In this document: one piece after another, positions 23,931 to 33,614 of the stretch
Position numbering within the stretch: position 1 is the stretch's first letter
How the letters are laid out: the number at the start of each line of letters is the position of its first letter
Notes under the pieces: model-generated
Told to the model about the DNA's origin: nothing
Databases searched by the model: none
The model's input: the letters and a program-made list of their open reading frames with translations, nothing else
Program-made: the position numbers and the translations under genes
Assembly (NCBI RefSeq): GCF_042683685.1
Contig: NZ_JBHUOP010000002.1
Span: forward strand, 681,856-745,855
Direction: 5' to 3'
Source: Timonella corticicola
GTDB taxonomy: Bacteria > Actinomycetota > Actinomycetes > Actinomycetales > Cellulomonadaceae
DNA length: 64,000 nucleotides

Positions 23931-25361
23931 TCATCCTAGGTCGGGTGCACCGTTTCTGCCCGTTAATTGGCTTCCTTGCGCTCCATTTCCTCCATTTGCG
24001 ACGAGCCAGTTACGTTCCAGCCAACCCTCACGCCTGTGTGCCTTGCGCAGAAGAAGCAACGCCACGGCGGCGGACGCCGCCTCGCCGAGTGGGAGTGCCA
24101 TCCAAATACCAGTGGGGCCGAAACGAACCAGGGCGATGACAAGCGGAATCTTGAGCAGAATGACTGTCCCGATGGAAAGCACGTAAGAGGCAGCAGGTCG
24201 GCCAATCGCCTGGAAGTAGGCGGAGATCAGTTGCGGCACCCCAGAGAACACCAGCCCAATGGACACGATGGTCAATGACCGACTTCCCAGAGCGAGTAGT
24301 TCGTCGTCTTGTACGAAGACGCCAACGATCCAGGGAGCGGTCAAAGCAACCAACGCTGCGGCGGCGATGCCATAGATGGACGTCGCTGCGAGCGCCAGGC
24401 GCATCGTGTGGTCGACCCGATCAGTTCTGCCTCTGCCTCGGTTGAAACTGACTATTGGTTGGACTCCCTGAGTTATACCGTTCTGGGGCATGAGCAGGAA
24501 TGTCTGCATCCGCGCGCACACCGCGTAGGCGGCGACCGTGGCCACTCCAAACGCCGCGAGTTGGGCATTCACGAGGGCGACGAGCGCCGTGACGCCTAGC
24601 CCAGCCAAGAACGAGGGAGCGCCGATGGACAGGATTGGGCCGATGACCAGCAGTGCGATTCTTAGGTGCTGTGTTTTGAGCCGGTATGGACGCTTCCTTT
24701 TGAGAAAGAAGAACCAGAAGGCCATGCCCGCGGACACCATCTGTCCGCCTACGGTGCCCAATGCGGCTCCCGACACCCCCAGATTGAGTACGAAGATCAG
24801 CAGTGGATCGAGCACCACCTGACACACGACCGGCACGAGCCACAGAAACACCGAGAACGAGAAGCTCCCCTCGGCCCGCACTATCGCCGAGAATCCAGTC
24901 GAGAAGACCGAACCGCACAGTAGGATCACCGCATAGGGTTTGGCGAACGGCATCGTCGTTTCATCGGCACCGAGGAGTCTCAGGATCGGTTCGTGGAAGA
25001 TCAGACCCACTACGGTCACAACCAGTGCAGCCAGCAGGAAGAAGACGATGGCGTTCCCGGTGGCTCGTGCGGCGTGTTCTGGTCGGTTGTTTCCCAGGCT
25101 GCGTGACACCACTGACGCCGCACCGACTCCGAGCGTTGTCGAGATCGCCCCGAGGAACAACAGGAGCGGAGCGGCCAGGTTCACTGCGGCAAGAGCATCC
25201 GGACCAACTCCACGGGCCACAAACCAGGCGTTTGTCAGCGCATAGATGCCATAGACGCCCACGGAGAACGTGGTCTGCGAGCAGGACCACCACAGCAGTT
25301 TGGCGATCGGCTCTCGCTCCAGACGCTCCGCCGCCGATACCTGCCTCTTGTTCACCGCCAA
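23931..25361 (-). CDS. MATE family multidrug/sodium antiporter
   Basis: A 476-aa membrane protein with about 12 hydrophobic segments in two homologous halves. Typical MATE features: the NAWFVARGVGPDALAAVNLA segment in the first helix pair, GVGAASVVSRSLGNN, and MPQNGITQGVQPIVSFNRG in the second half. It exports cationic compounds using H+ or Na+ gradients; the substrate is unknown. It ends with a polar 30-residue tail. It lies 12 bp downstream of the kinase-like gene (25374) and is probably co-transcribed with it. Confidence 0.93.
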   Translation of the reverse strand: MAVNKRQVSAAERLEREPIAKLLWWSCSQTTFSVGVYGIYALTNAWFVARGVGPDALAAVNLAAPLLLFLGAISTTLGVGAASVVSRSLGNNRPEHAARATGNAIVFFLLAALVVTVVGLIFHEPILRLLGADETTMPFAKPYAVILLCGSVFSTGFSAIVRAEGSFSFSVFLWLVPVVCQVVLDPLLIFVLNLGVSGAALGTVGGQMVSAGMAFWFFFLKRKRPYRLKTQHLRIALLVIGPILSIGAPSFLAGLGVTALVALVNAQLAAFGVATVAAYAVCARMQTFLLMPQNGITQGVQPIVSFNRGRGRTDRVDHTMRLALAATSIYGIAAAALVALTAPWIVGVFVQDDELLALGSRSLTIVSIGLVFSGVPQLISAYFQAIGRPAASYVLSIGTVILLKIPLVIALVRFGPTGIWMALPLGEAASAAVALLLLRKAHRREGWLERNWLVANGGNGAQGSQLTGRNGAPDLG

Positions 25362-25373
25362 CTCACGCGCAGG

Positions 25374-26363
25374 TCATCGAGCGCGCCCGAGGGCAGCCAT
25401 CACCTGGTCGATCACCCTGCGAGCAAGGTCATATACCTCAGATGTGGTGTGACCCCGGTACTTGGTCTCGACTGCCATGATGATGCCCAGTTGCAGGGTG
25501 TAGAGCCTGCGCCGGATAGTTTCACTCTCCGTCAATGACTCAAGGCCAAAGCCAGCCATGAAATCCGTTGGGTCACCAAACTCGGGGGCGTCCAGACCGG
25601 TCAGGCCACCCTCCATGAGCGGGTCGCCGAAGATCGCGCGCTCGTGATCCAGCAAAGCGACAAGCACCCCGTCGCGCATGATCGAGTTCTTTGCCCACAA
25701 ATCCACCTCGACGAGACGTGGTACCCGCACCTCATCGAGAACCGCGCGGTGGTCGACAAACACCGCACGTAGTTCATCCACGGACCAGCCCAAATCGATG
25801 TCAACTGGCGCGGCGTCCGCAAATACGCCCTCGACAATCTGCATGAACGCATCCGACCATCGGTCGAACTGAGGTCCGGTCACATTGCCAAACCGCTCTG
25901 CGGTCACCGAGTTGATCTCACGGTTGAGCCGACCTAACTGACGGTTGCCCGATGCGGCGACCTCCTGGGAAAGCGTGCCGTCCTCGATGGCGAGACCAAA
26001 GTTGAAACCCTCGATGAACTCCATGAAGAAGTAGTCCGCGTCAATCAACTCGTGAGTCAGGTCGGCCGCATATACCTGGGGGATCGGCACGGAGGTGTGT
26101 TCCTCGATGAGCGCCATCGCAGCAAGTTCTGCGCGCATCATTCCCCTCTCCCGCGTCAATACGGGGATGTGTGCGGGTGGGGCGATTTTCAAGACGACCT
26201 GCCGTCCGTCCGCCAGAGAGATGTTGTAGGCGACGTTGAACCACCCCTCCGTCATCTCGGTTACTTCAATGCCGTTGCGGGGAATCGCCTCTTTTCCAAA
26301 GGCCCTCTCTACAAGCGCCGTCAAGGTGTCAAGGTCTTGGTGATTCTTGGTGAGGCTTTCCAC
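25374..26363 (-). CDS. Aminoglycoside phosphotransferase-like kinase
   Basis: A 329-aa APH/ChoK-fold protein. The N-lobe has NVAYNISLADGRQVVLKIAP (ATP-binding Lys) and DADYFFMEFIEGFN (hinge). In the catalytic loop the usual HGDxxxxN reads VEVDLWAKN, keeping Asp and Asn but losing His-Gly. The metal Asp is in ALLDHERAIFGDP. Members phosphorylate small hydroxyl compounds, including antibiotics, choline and methylthioribose, so resistance cannot be assumed. It sits between a LacI regulator and a MATE pump on the same strand, which may form one unit. Confidence 0.82.
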   Translation of the reverse strand: MESLTKNHQDLDTLTALVERAFGKEAIPRNGIEVTEMTEGWFNVAYNISLADGRQVVLKIAPPAHIPVLTRERGMMRAELAAMALIEEHTSVPIPQVYAADLTHELIDADYFFMEFIEGFNFGLAIEDGTLSQEVAASGNRQLGRLNREINSVTAERFGNVTGPQFDRWSDAFMQIVEGVFADAAPVDIDLGWSVDELRAVFVDHRAVLDEVRVPRLVEVDLWAKNSIMRDGVLVALLDHERAIFGDPLMEGGLTGLDAPEFGDPTDFMAGFGLESLTESETIRRRLYTLQLGIIMAVETKYRGHTTSEVYDLARRVIDQVMAALGRAR

Positions 26364-26409
26364 TGTCGTCCATTCTTCGTCTTCGTTGACTGAAACTTCT
26401 TGGGTGTTT

Positions 26410-27489
26410 CTACGCTGAAACGGGAGGGGATGTACTGTGCGCGCCGCAGCTCTCCCTGACCACTACCGTGATCGGTACTTCGTAGTGCTGTGGCTCGGAC
26501 TGCGGGTTGCTGAGCCTGCGCTGCAATGCCTCGACTGCGAGCGCGCCCAGGTCAAGGGGAGCCTGACGCACCGATGTCAACCGTGGCTTGGCGGCACGTC
26601 CGATGCGGCAGTCGTCAAAGCCGGTAATCGCCGCATCGTCCGGCACGGACAGGCCCGCCTGCTCCGCAAGCCGAAGCACGCGCACGCCCAACTCGTCGCT
26701 ACTGCACACGAGCCCGAGCCTGCCCGTGTCTTCTCTGCGCTGTACGAGAGCCGCCACCACCTCCGGCTCGCTCGCAGTTGCGTCGCTGACCTGAAGCAGC
26801 GTGGCTCCGAGCCGTTCAAGAACCGTGAAGCAGCGGCGTTCGACTGCCGTCAAGGACGTGCCCGCCACAAACACCAACTGGGTGACCCCGTGCTCTTCGA
26901 CGAGATGTTGCGCGAGGAGTCCGGCACCCACCGCATCCGCGCTGTCCACGTAATCGTGAATGGATTCGTGGCGCGTGCTGTCTACGAGCACAACGGGTAC
27001 CCGCCGCGCGAGGTGCGTGAGCAGGTTGGCTTCAACCGCATCGCCGACCACCACGAGGCCGTCCACCCTGCTTGCCATGTCTCGGACCCGAGAGTTTGCC
27101 TCTGGATCGCGGACCGCTGCGATCGTTATGGCATGCCCGATCTCCCACGCCGCCGATTCCGCCCCGCGGATGATGTCGTTTTGATAGGAGTGGCACACCT
27201 CCGCGATCTGCGTGGCGGTCTGCGCGTCATACTCAACTAGGTTGTTGCTTTCAACTACGGGCGATTCATCGCGCACGGCAGGCAACACCAGCCCGATCAT
27301 GCCGGTTTGCTGGCTTACAAGACCGCGTGCTGACGCGGAAGGGACGTAGCCGAGTTCCTCGATGCTGCGTTGAATCGCAGCAGCGGCCTCGGGACTGACC
27401 TTGCCTGCCCCGTTCACGTGACGCGAGACCGTGGCAATGGACCAGCCCGCCAAGCGCGCGACGTCGGCGATGGTTGCAGGTCGGTTCAT
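26410..27489 (-). CDS. LacI-family transcriptional regulator
   Basis: A 359-aa repressor. The N-terminal HTH is complete: TIADVARLAGWSIATVSRHV with hinge GYVPSASARGL. The periplasmic-binding-like effector domain follows (IGLVLPAVRD, DGLVVVGD, AAITGFDDCRIGRAAKPRLT). The acidic-loop insertion after SPVVESNN is unusually long. It is transcribed away from the third chitinase gene; the 402-bp shared upstream region holds a LacI-type operator (27562-27575). Control of itself and perhaps the chitinase is likely, with a sugar as effector. The sugar is unknown. Confidence 0.92.
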   Translation of the reverse strand: MNRPATIADVARLAGWSIATVSRHVNGAGKVSPEAAAAIQRSIEELGYVPSASARGLVSQQTGMIGLVLPAVRDESPVVESNNLVEYDAQTATQIAEVCHSYQNDIIRGAESAAWEIGHAITIAAVRDPEANSRVRDMASRVDGLVVVGDAVEANLLTHLARRVPVVLVDSTRHESIHDYVDSADAVGAGLLAQHLVEEHGVTQLVFVAGTSLTAVERRCFTVLERLGATLLQVSDATASEPEVVAALVQRREDTGRLGLVCSSDELGVRVLRLAEQAGLSVPDDAAITGFDDCRIGRAAKPRLTSVRQAPLDLGALAVEALQRRLSNPQSEPQHYEVPITVVVRESCGAHSTSPPVSA

Positions 27490-27561
27490 GGTCGACTCCG
27501 AGTGGAAGATGGACGGTCAGGAGGCACAGCCTCATTCTTGCCCTATGGTCACACACCGGTG

Positions 27562-27575
27562 TGTAAACGCTTCCA
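27562..27575. promoter_or_regulatory. LacI-type operator near the lacI gene start
   Basis: TGTAAACGCTTCCA fits the TGnnAnCGnTnnCA pattern of LacI/GalR operators. It lies 73 bp upstream of the LacI gene start (27489), in the gap shared with the divergent chitinase, so autoregulation is the simplest reading. Confidence 0.55.
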
Positions 27576-27767
27576 CGGCACGCTGGGACATGACCTCAGC
27601 ACCTGCACCTATTCACGTTTCATGCAGATGTCGTCCCAGGGCCAGCCACGGTCCATCATTCAGGACCAGATCACCCATGGGGACTCCTCCCCTTCCTGAC
27701 CGCATGGCAATAATTCGCGAGGTCAGAATGATTTTCCTGCCACCACAACACCCACAAGAACATCGCA

Positions 27768-27782
27768 CTAAGTAGTACTTAG
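27768..27782. promoter_or_regulatory. Perfect 15-bp palindrome upstream of chitinase
   Basis: ctaagta-g-tacttag, 110 bp before the GTG at 27892. Its half-site (ctaagta) resembles that of the next palindrome at 27828, suggesting two sites for one regulator. Confidence 0.45.
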
Positions 27783-27827
27783 TCTTCCCTGCTCGCGCAT
27801 GCTCGTGAAAAAATCAACACACATTTG

Positions 27828-27844
27828 TTAGGAATACTTCCTAA
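27828..27844. promoter_or_regulatory. Perfect 17-bp palindrome upstream of chitinase
   Basis: ttaggaa-tac-ttcctaa, 48 bp before the start codon, where a bound protein would block the promoter or initiation. The outer TTAGG/CCTAA recalls DtxR boxes, but the centre differs, so a different regulator is more likely. Confidence 0.5.
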
Positions 27845-27891
27845 TTGATGATCTCCCTCCCCGCAATCAGTTCCACGACAAAGGAGTTTGT

Positions 27892-29661
27892 GTGATCTCT
27901 CAGAGGAAAGCAGCACTAGGTGCCACGCTCGCTGGCGCTCTAGCCGCAAGCATGTTTACAGCACTGCCCGCCACTGCTGCGCAGGATGATGCCCGCGAAA
28001 CCACGACCATCAACGGTTACCGCAATGTCGGATACTACGGTTCATGGCGCCCAGGCTCCGGCGCCACCATCAAAAAGGTGTTTGTCGACTCGGGCGCAGC
28101 CCAGAACCTCACACACATCAACTACTCATTCGGAAACGTCGCCGGAGACAACGACGCACTCGACGCAGCACGCGCAGCAGGCGTCAAGGGACTCGACGGA
28201 GTTACCGAGTACAGTTGCTTCATCTCAGACACGCCCGCCCCAGCACAGGGCGAGACCAAGACTGCTGGAGATGCTCAGAACGACTTCCTCAACAGTGTCT
28301 CCGCCAAAGACTCCGTACTTGGAATCGCTGACAAAGCCGACCAGAAGCTCGCAGGAAACCTGAACCAGCTCAAGCAACTCAAGCAGCTCTACCCAGACCT
28401 CAAGATAAACATCTCCCTGGGTGGTTGGACCTGGTCCAAGTCCTTCTCCGCTGCGGTTGCAACACCCGAACGTCGCGCCAACCTCGTCAGTTCCTGCATC
28501 GACCTATACATCAAGGGAAACCTCCCTGAGATCGATGGGCGCGGCGGCGAAGGCGTGGCAGCAGGTATCTTCGATGGGTTCGACCTCGACTGGGAATGGC
28601 CAGGTGCCCCTGACTGGGCTCAGGAGGTTGGCAACCTCGTAGACCCCGAGAACGACAAGGCCAACTTCATCGCGTTCACCGACGAACTGCGAGCCCAACT
28701 CGACGCGCTGGAAGTCGAGACCCACAAGGAATACGAGATCTCCGCGTTCATCCCTGCAAGCCCTGGCGTGATCACCGCGGGCGGCTGGGACACCCCTGAA
28801 CTGTGGAAGAATCTCGACTTTGGAAACATCCAGGGCTACGACCTGTGGGGCTCCTGGACCAACCAAACGGGACACCAGGGCAATGTTTACGGTGATCCAA
28901 ACCACAACTGGGGACTTGGCCTCGACACGATCGTGGCGACCTACACCCGTGCGGGAGTTGACCCAGCCAAGCTGAACCTTGGCCTCGCAGCATATGCTCA
29001 GAGCTGGCTGGGCGCCGAGGAAGAACCTTGGACCATCGCAGAGAGCGGCGCTCCGGCACAGGTCATCTGGGACGACCTCAAGAAGAAGGACCTGAACATC
29101 CACCACGAGTACACCGAGGATGGAAAGTTCAACGCGACGTGGGGCTACGACCCAGCCGACAACACGTTCTACTCGTTCGACGATGAGGTTGCCGTCGCAG
29201 AGAAGACCAAGTGGGCGATCTCGCTCGGCCTTGGCGGTGTCGACTTCTGGGAGTCCGGCAACGATTCAGACGGCGACCTGTCAGCTGCATCCGCCAAGGT
29301 CCTGCGCGAGGCGGCACCAGGCCCAGTCGCAGGCTCGGACGCCACACTGTGCGAGGCGACTCCAAGCGCAGCGGCAACCCCGTGGAACGCGCTGAAGACC
29401 TACACCTCCGGTGACTTGGTGTTCCTTGACGGGCAGGTGTACAAGGCTCAGTGGTATGCAAAGGGCGACGTTCCTGGGACCACCACCGGCCCATGGTCCG
29501 CCCTGACCGGTTGCGGAGTTGACCCAGTTGAGCTTCAGGCATGGAATTCCTCAACCGTGTACACAACTGGTGACCAGGTCATCTACGGCGGAGAAACCTA
29601 CACTGCCGCCTGGTGGACCCGCGGTCAGGAACCAGGCGCCTCAAGCGTTTGGAAGAAGTAA
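27892..29661 (+). CDS. Secreted GH18 chitinase with two CBM5/12 modules
   Basis: 589 aa. The GTG start at 27892 has AAAGGAG 5 nt upstream. Signal peptide about 1-30 (ATAAQDD). The GH18 barrel covers about 40-485: INYSFGNV, ISLGGWTWSKSF, then FDGFDLDWEWP with catalytic Glu235, and GNIQGYDLWGSWTN. Two CBM5/12 modules close the protein (about 497-543 and 547-589; AQWYAKGD and AAWWTRGQ). It is a close paralog of the chitinase at 635-2473, sharing TINGYRNVGY-type, GGWTWSK and ATPE segments. It differs in having DLWGSW instead of DLHGAW after the barrel strand and no repeat linker. Upstream palindromes and the divergent LacI gene suggest separate regulation from the 635-5185 operon. Confidence 0.95.
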   Translation: MISQRKAALGATLAGALAASMFTALPATAAQDDARETTTINGYRNVGYYGSWRPGSGATIKKVFVDSGAAQNLTHINYSFGNVAGDNDALDAARAAGVKGLDGVTEYSCFISDTPAPAQGETKTAGDAQNDFLNSVSAKDSVLGIADKADQKLAGNLNQLKQLKQLYPDLKINISLGGWTWSKSFSAAVATPERRANLVSSCIDLYIKGNLPEIDGRGGEGVAAGIFDGFDLDWEWPGAPDWAQEVGNLVDPENDKANFIAFTDELRAQLDALEVETHKEYEISAFIPASPGVITAGGWDTPELWKNLDFGNIQGYDLWGSWTNQTGHQGNVYGDPNHNWGLGLDTIVATYTRAGVDPAKLNLGLAAYAQSWLGAEEEPWTIAESGAPAQVIWDDLKKKDLNIHHEYTEDGKFNATWGYDPADNTFYSFDDEVAVAEKTKWAISLGLGGVDFWESGNDSDGDLSAASAKVLREAAPGPVAGSDATLCEATPSAAATPWNALKTYTSGDLVFLDGQVYKAQWYAKGDVPGTTTGPWSALTGCGVDPVELQAWNSSTVYTTGDQVIYGGETYTAAWWTRGQEPGASSVWKK

Positions 29662-29770
29662 CACCAGTCACTCGGGTGATCTAACGCATTGCGTGGCTCC
29701 ATCGCCTGAGGCGTCCACACATCACTGGGAAGCGAACTAGAGACACTCGTTCCCCAAGTCTCCTCCATAA

Positions 29771-29815
29771 ACAGTGGGCGGGGTAGCCGGAACAAACGGC
29801 TGCCCCGCCCACTGT
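29771..29815. terminator. Bidirectional terminator
   Basis: A 19-bp stem with one G-U pair (acagtgggcggggtagccg) and a 7-nt loop, between the convergent chitinase (ends 29661) and ABC transporter (ends 29840) genes. Confidence 0.85.
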
Positions 29816-29839
29816 TGTTCTCTCGTAGGAACCACGCCG

Positions 29840-31711
29840 TTACGCATGCCCCGCCTCGAGCATTCGTGCAAACAGTCCGCCGCTGGCCGCAACCTCGGAC
29901 GGCTTACCGTATTCAGCCACCATGCCCTCGCGGATGACGGCGACGGTATCGGCATCGAGGGCATCACTCACGCGGTGCGTAATCTCGATGACCGTAACAC
30001 CGGGCCGGGCAGAAGCGAGGTTTGCACGTACCCGTGCCGCAGTCGCTTCGTCGAGGTGCGAGGTGAACTCATCGAGAACGAGAATCTTCGCACCCGACAG
30101 CAGTGCCCGGGCAAGTGAGAGCCTTTGCCGCTGTCCACCGGACAGGTTGTCGCCGAGTTCGCCAACGCGAGTCTGCACACCATCCGGGAACGCGGCGATG
30201 TCATCGGCCAAACATGCGATGGAGCAGGCCTCCACGATGTCGGCGTCGGTTGCCGCAGGACGCGCGAGACGCAGGTTTTCCGCGATGCTCATGTTGAACA
30301 TGTGGGTCGCTTGGGTCACGATCGCCACGGAGTCACGCAGTTCTGCCAGGGATACGTCGCGCACGTTGATCCCATTGATTCGCACGGCACCCGAGTCAAC
30401 ATCCCAGAACCGGAGCAGCAGTTGCACCAGCGTGGACTTGCCCGCGCCAGAGGCTCCGACAAGCGCAAGACGGGTTCCGGGTTCAACGAGCAGCGAAATC
30501 TCTTGGGCGGCGGGCCGGACCGACACGCGCCCCTCGGTGGAAGGGTAGGTGAAGGTCACGGCATCGAACTCGACGCCCGGTCCAGCCTCACCGGTGTTCA
30601 CGCCGAGACGCACGGGGTTCTCCGGCTCGCTTACCACCGGCACGGTGTCGGCCAACGTGAACAGTCGATCTGCTGACGCTGTCGCCTTGTCGAGGTCGGC
30701 GATCACATCTTCCACGCCCCGCACGGCAGGGAAGGTAGCCACCACGGCGATGATCGCGGGGAGGAAGTCCACCAGGGTGAACTGACCGCTCCGCACTCCC
30801 TCGGCGCCGACAATGATCAGTGGCACTGCCGCGAGGAGTTGCACAGCGTGCGCGATGGCGCGACGCATCCCGACGGTCCACCAGGCCCGCCCAGCCCTCG
30901 TAGCGATCTGCTGTGACCGCGCGGCGAGTTCTTCCTGACGCCGCGCACCGTAGTCAAAGCCCACGATCTCGCGCACGCCCTGAATGGTCTCGGTGACGTG
31001 GTGCAGGTTCTGTCCACGCTCGCGCAGTACATCAGCCGCCGTGTCTCGCGCTCCCGAACCACCGATGAATGGCACCGCAAACGCTGCGAAGAGCAGGAAC
31101 ACGAATGCCGCAAGTCCCAGCACGGGAGTGGTGCTCACCGACACGAACACCACCACCACGAGCGGCACAAGGAACGCCGAGATCGCGGGGGCGATCGTGT
31201 GCGCGAAGAACACCTCAATCCGGTCGATGTCCCGTGTCACGCGGGCAAGCAGGTCACCGGTGCGACTCGATGCGGAAAGCGCCGGAGCCTGCGGCCAGAT
31301 CCGCGAGAACAGGAACAGCCGCAACTGCTCAAGGGCGGTGAACGCCACGTAGTGGCCAGCGTACTGTTCGAGGTATCGGAACAGCGCTTTCGCAAGCGCG
31401 AGCCCAACCAGCAGCCACACGTACCGACCGATGGGCAGGGCCGCGCCAATACCGGCATGAGTCGCAACGGTTGCAACACCGTGCGCTCCCACCACGAACA
31501 GCGCCACTCCGAGCAGGTTCTGAATCACTGAGCAGATCGTGGAGATGACCAGTGGTTTCATGACTGGAAGCGCACGCCCATACAGTTTTTTGATGATCAC
31601 GTTGCGCGGCAGGTTCAGGCCCGTTTGACCGCTGGCAGCGGTGCTGCTTGGCGACGATCCTGCCGCCCTTGCAGCCTCGGGTACAGGAGGTTGGATGGTT
31701 GCATTGGTCAT
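29840..31711 (-). CDS. ABC exporter-fold ATPase/permease, second half of an iron-regulated heterodimer
   Basis: A 623-aa protein with six membrane helices fused to an ATPase: Walker A GASGAGKST, signature LSGGQ, and a Walker B reading ILVLDEFTSHLD where Phe replaces the usual Pro. The ATG overlaps the stop of the upstream partner by 4 bp, a strong sign of a heterodimer. Because a DtxR/IdeR-type box lies upstream of the pair, I infer a role like IrtAB or YbtPQ, exporter-fold transporters that import siderophores. The CydDC-type alternative (thiol or heme export with cytochrome bd) is less supported because no cydAB is present. Confidence 0.85.
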   Translation of the reverse strand: MTNATIQPPVPEAARAAGSSPSSTAASGQTGLNLPRNVIIKKLYGRALPVMKPLVISTICSVIQNLLGVALFVVGAHGVATVATHAGIGAALPIGRYVWLLVGLALAKALFRYLEQYAGHYVAFTALEQLRLFLFSRIWPQAPALSASSRTGDLLARVTRDIDRIEVFFAHTIAPAISAFLVPLVVVVFVSVSTTPVLGLAAFVFLLFAAFAVPFIGGSGARDTAADVLRERGQNLHHVTETIQGVREIVGFDYGARRQEELAARSQQIATRAGRAWWTVGMRRAIAHAVQLLAAVPLIIVGAEGVRSGQFTLVDFLPAIIAVVATFPAVRGVEDVIADLDKATASADRLFTLADTVPVVSEPENPVRLGVNTGEAGPGVEFDAVTFTYPSTEGRVSVRPAAQEISLLVEPGTRLALVGASGAGKSTLVQLLLRFWDVDSGAVRINGINVRDVSLAELRDSVAIVTQATHMFNMSIAENLRLARPAATDADIVEACSIACLADDIAAFPDGVQTRVGELGDNLSGGQRQRLSLARALLSGAKILVLDEFTSHLDEATAARVRANLASARPGVTVIEITHRVSDALDADTVAVIREGMVAEYGKPSEVAASGGLFARMLEAGHA

Positions 31712-33531
31712 GATTCTTCTCCGTCGTTGGACGTAGATCCGGCGCCCAGTTCCGTGAGGTTCCCGTCGGCTAGGGTCAGGATGCGGTCCACGCTGCGCAG
31801 CGTGGACGGGCGGTGCGCGATGGTGAGGACGGTGCGGCCCGCAACCGCGTTGTCGATGGCAGCCAAGATGGCGGCCTCGCCCTCAAGGTCGACCTGGGAG
31901 GTGGGCTCATCAAGGATCAGTAGAGGCGCATCCTTGAGCAGTGCCCGGGCAATGGCGAGGCGCTGTGCCTGTCCGCCCGACAGCGAATAGCCGCGCTCCC
32001 CCACCACGGTGTCCAGCCCCTGCGGCATTGCGGAGATTTCCTGCGTCAGGTTCGCTGTGTCGAGCGCCTGCCACAGTTCCTCATCACTCGCATCGGGTTT
32101 CGCTATCTGTAGGTTCTCGCGTAGCGTCCCAGTGAACAGGAACGTGGTTTGGCCGACCGTCGCAGACAGGGAACGGGCGGAATCTGTTGCCAGCGTGTTT
32201 GCGTCAGCACCTGCGAGGAACAGTTCACCGTCCCCAATCGGGATGTTGCGCTGCACAAGCGACGCAATGGTCGACTTACCGGCACCGGACTGGCCCACGA
32301 TCGCCACATGCTCCCCCGGATGCACCGCAAACGAGACGCCCTTGAGCACCTCAAGCTCCCCGTACGCAAAGTGGGCACCCCGGAACTCGACGATGGGCTG
32401 GGAGGCGGCAGGATCGTCGGCAATCGACGAATCCACTGATGGGAGGGCCGAACGGCCCGCACGAACCCGCACCGGCTGGCTGAGGAAGCCGCGGATGCCG
32501 CGCTGCGCGGCGAGCCCGCCCATGCCGATGTAGAAGAACTCGCCGACCTTGCCCAGCGGTTCCAGCAGCACAAGCGACACCAGCAGGAGCGCGACGGCCT
32601 GGCCGAGCGTGATCGCGCCCGCGTCGAGACGGCTCATCGCGAGCCATGCCACCATCGCGATCATGAACAGCGAGAACACCCCGTCCACCACGAGGATGAC
32701 CAACTGGTTGGATGCGAGCAGCCGCATGATCGAACGGCGGTTGCGTTCACCCGATTCCGCAAGCCGGTCCTGGGTCCGCTGCGACGCGTTGAGCAGTCCA
32801 AGCGTGGTCAGCCCCTGAATGGCATCGAGGTACTCGGCCGCAAGGCGTTGGCGTGCCTCGCGTGAGTTGCCCGAGACCTTCCGGAATGCCCGCTGGAACC
32901 CGCCCACGAGCAACGGGATCGCCGGAACCGCAAGAAGCAACATAGCCGCAGCGAACCAGTCAATCGTGAGGCCCACAATGAGCAGCACGACCACAGGGCT
33001 TATCGCAGACGCGATCATTGGCCCCAAGAACGTGAGCTTGAACAGCGAGAGCCGCTCCACCCCATCCGTCGCCTGCGAGGCAAGCGCACCGGAACGCTCG
33101 TGGGTGCGGTCAACCGGACCGAGCGCAAACACGTGATCGATGATGCGGCGGCGGACTTGCCCCTCCTCACGGACTGCGGCCGTGCCGGTCATACCGATCA
33201 CGTAGGCAGAGAGTCCAGCCGCGAGTACCGCGAATACGAGGGTGGCCACGAGATTGCCGCCGTATGGTTCTGAATACACGAGAGCCTGGAAGGTGTTGCC
33301 CAGGAACACGAACGTGAACGCGGTCGCCGCGGAGGTGAGCACGCTCAACGCAATCGAGAGTCTGACGGTCTTTCCCGCCTGCTCCGAGAACAGGTTGATC
33401 TTGGGCGGCTTCGGGCGGCTGCCCGGCCCTCGCCCCGAAGGGCCATGACCGGCCGTAGCGCGAGCATCCGGGCGCCTGGATGCTCCCGGGTTGCGTGGCT
33501 TCGCTGGCTGATCTGCCGTTGCTGAAGACAT
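31708..33531 (-). CDS. ABC exporter-fold ATPase/permease, first half of an iron-regulated heterodimer
   Basis: 607 aa. After a 45-residue Pro/Arg-rich cytoplasmic N-terminus come six helices and an ATPase with Walker A GQSGAGKST, Q-loop GQTTFLF, signature LSGGQ, Walker B LLILDEPTSQVD and switch His (IAHRPSTLR). GAGGTAG lies upstream of the ATG. It is first in a two-gene operon with the protein at 29840. The iron box at 33615-33633 suggests derepression under iron limitation. The likely substrate is a ferric siderophore; no siderophore biosynthesis or binding-protein gene is in the window, so it may use xenosiderophores. Confidence 0.87.
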   Translation of the reverse strand: MSSATADQPAKPRNPGASRRPDARATAGHGPSGRGPGSRPKPPKINLFSEQAGKTVRLSIALSVLTSAATAFTFVFLGNTFQALVYSEPYGGNLVATLVFAVLAAGLSAYVIGMTGTAAVREEGQVRRRIIDHVFALGPVDRTHERSGALASQATDGVERLSLFKLTFLGPMIASAISPVVVLLIVGLTIDWFAAAMLLLAVPAIPLLVGGFQRAFRKVSGNSREARQRLAAEYLDAIQGLTTLGLLNASQRTQDRLAESGERNRRSIMRLLASNQLVILVVDGVFSLFMIAMVAWLAMSRLDAGAITLGQAVALLLVSLVLLEPLGKVGEFFYIGMGGLAAQRGIRGFLSQPVRVRAGRSALPSVDSSIADDPAASQPIVEFRGAHFAYGELEVLKGVSFAVHPGEHVAIVGQSGAGKSTIASLVQRNIPIGDGELFLAGADANTLATDSARSLSATVGQTTFLFTGTLRENLQIAKPDASDEELWQALDTANLTQEISAMPQGLDTVVGERGYSLSGGQAQRLAIARALLKDAPLLILDEPTSQVDLEGEAAILAAIDNAVAGRTVLTIAHRPSTLRSVDRILTLADGNLTELGAGSTSNDGEES

Positions 33532-33614
33532 TCGGTACTACCTCGCAGTGGAGTGATGAGTGGTGCGATCCGGCGGCGATACGAGCGTCATGAGACGAAG
33601 GCCCTATCGTCCGC

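Noticed and set aside
29840..33531. CydDC assignment of the ABC pair
   Set aside because: No cydAB genes nearby and a DtxR-type box upstream fits iron-siderophore transport better; CydDC remains only a fallback.
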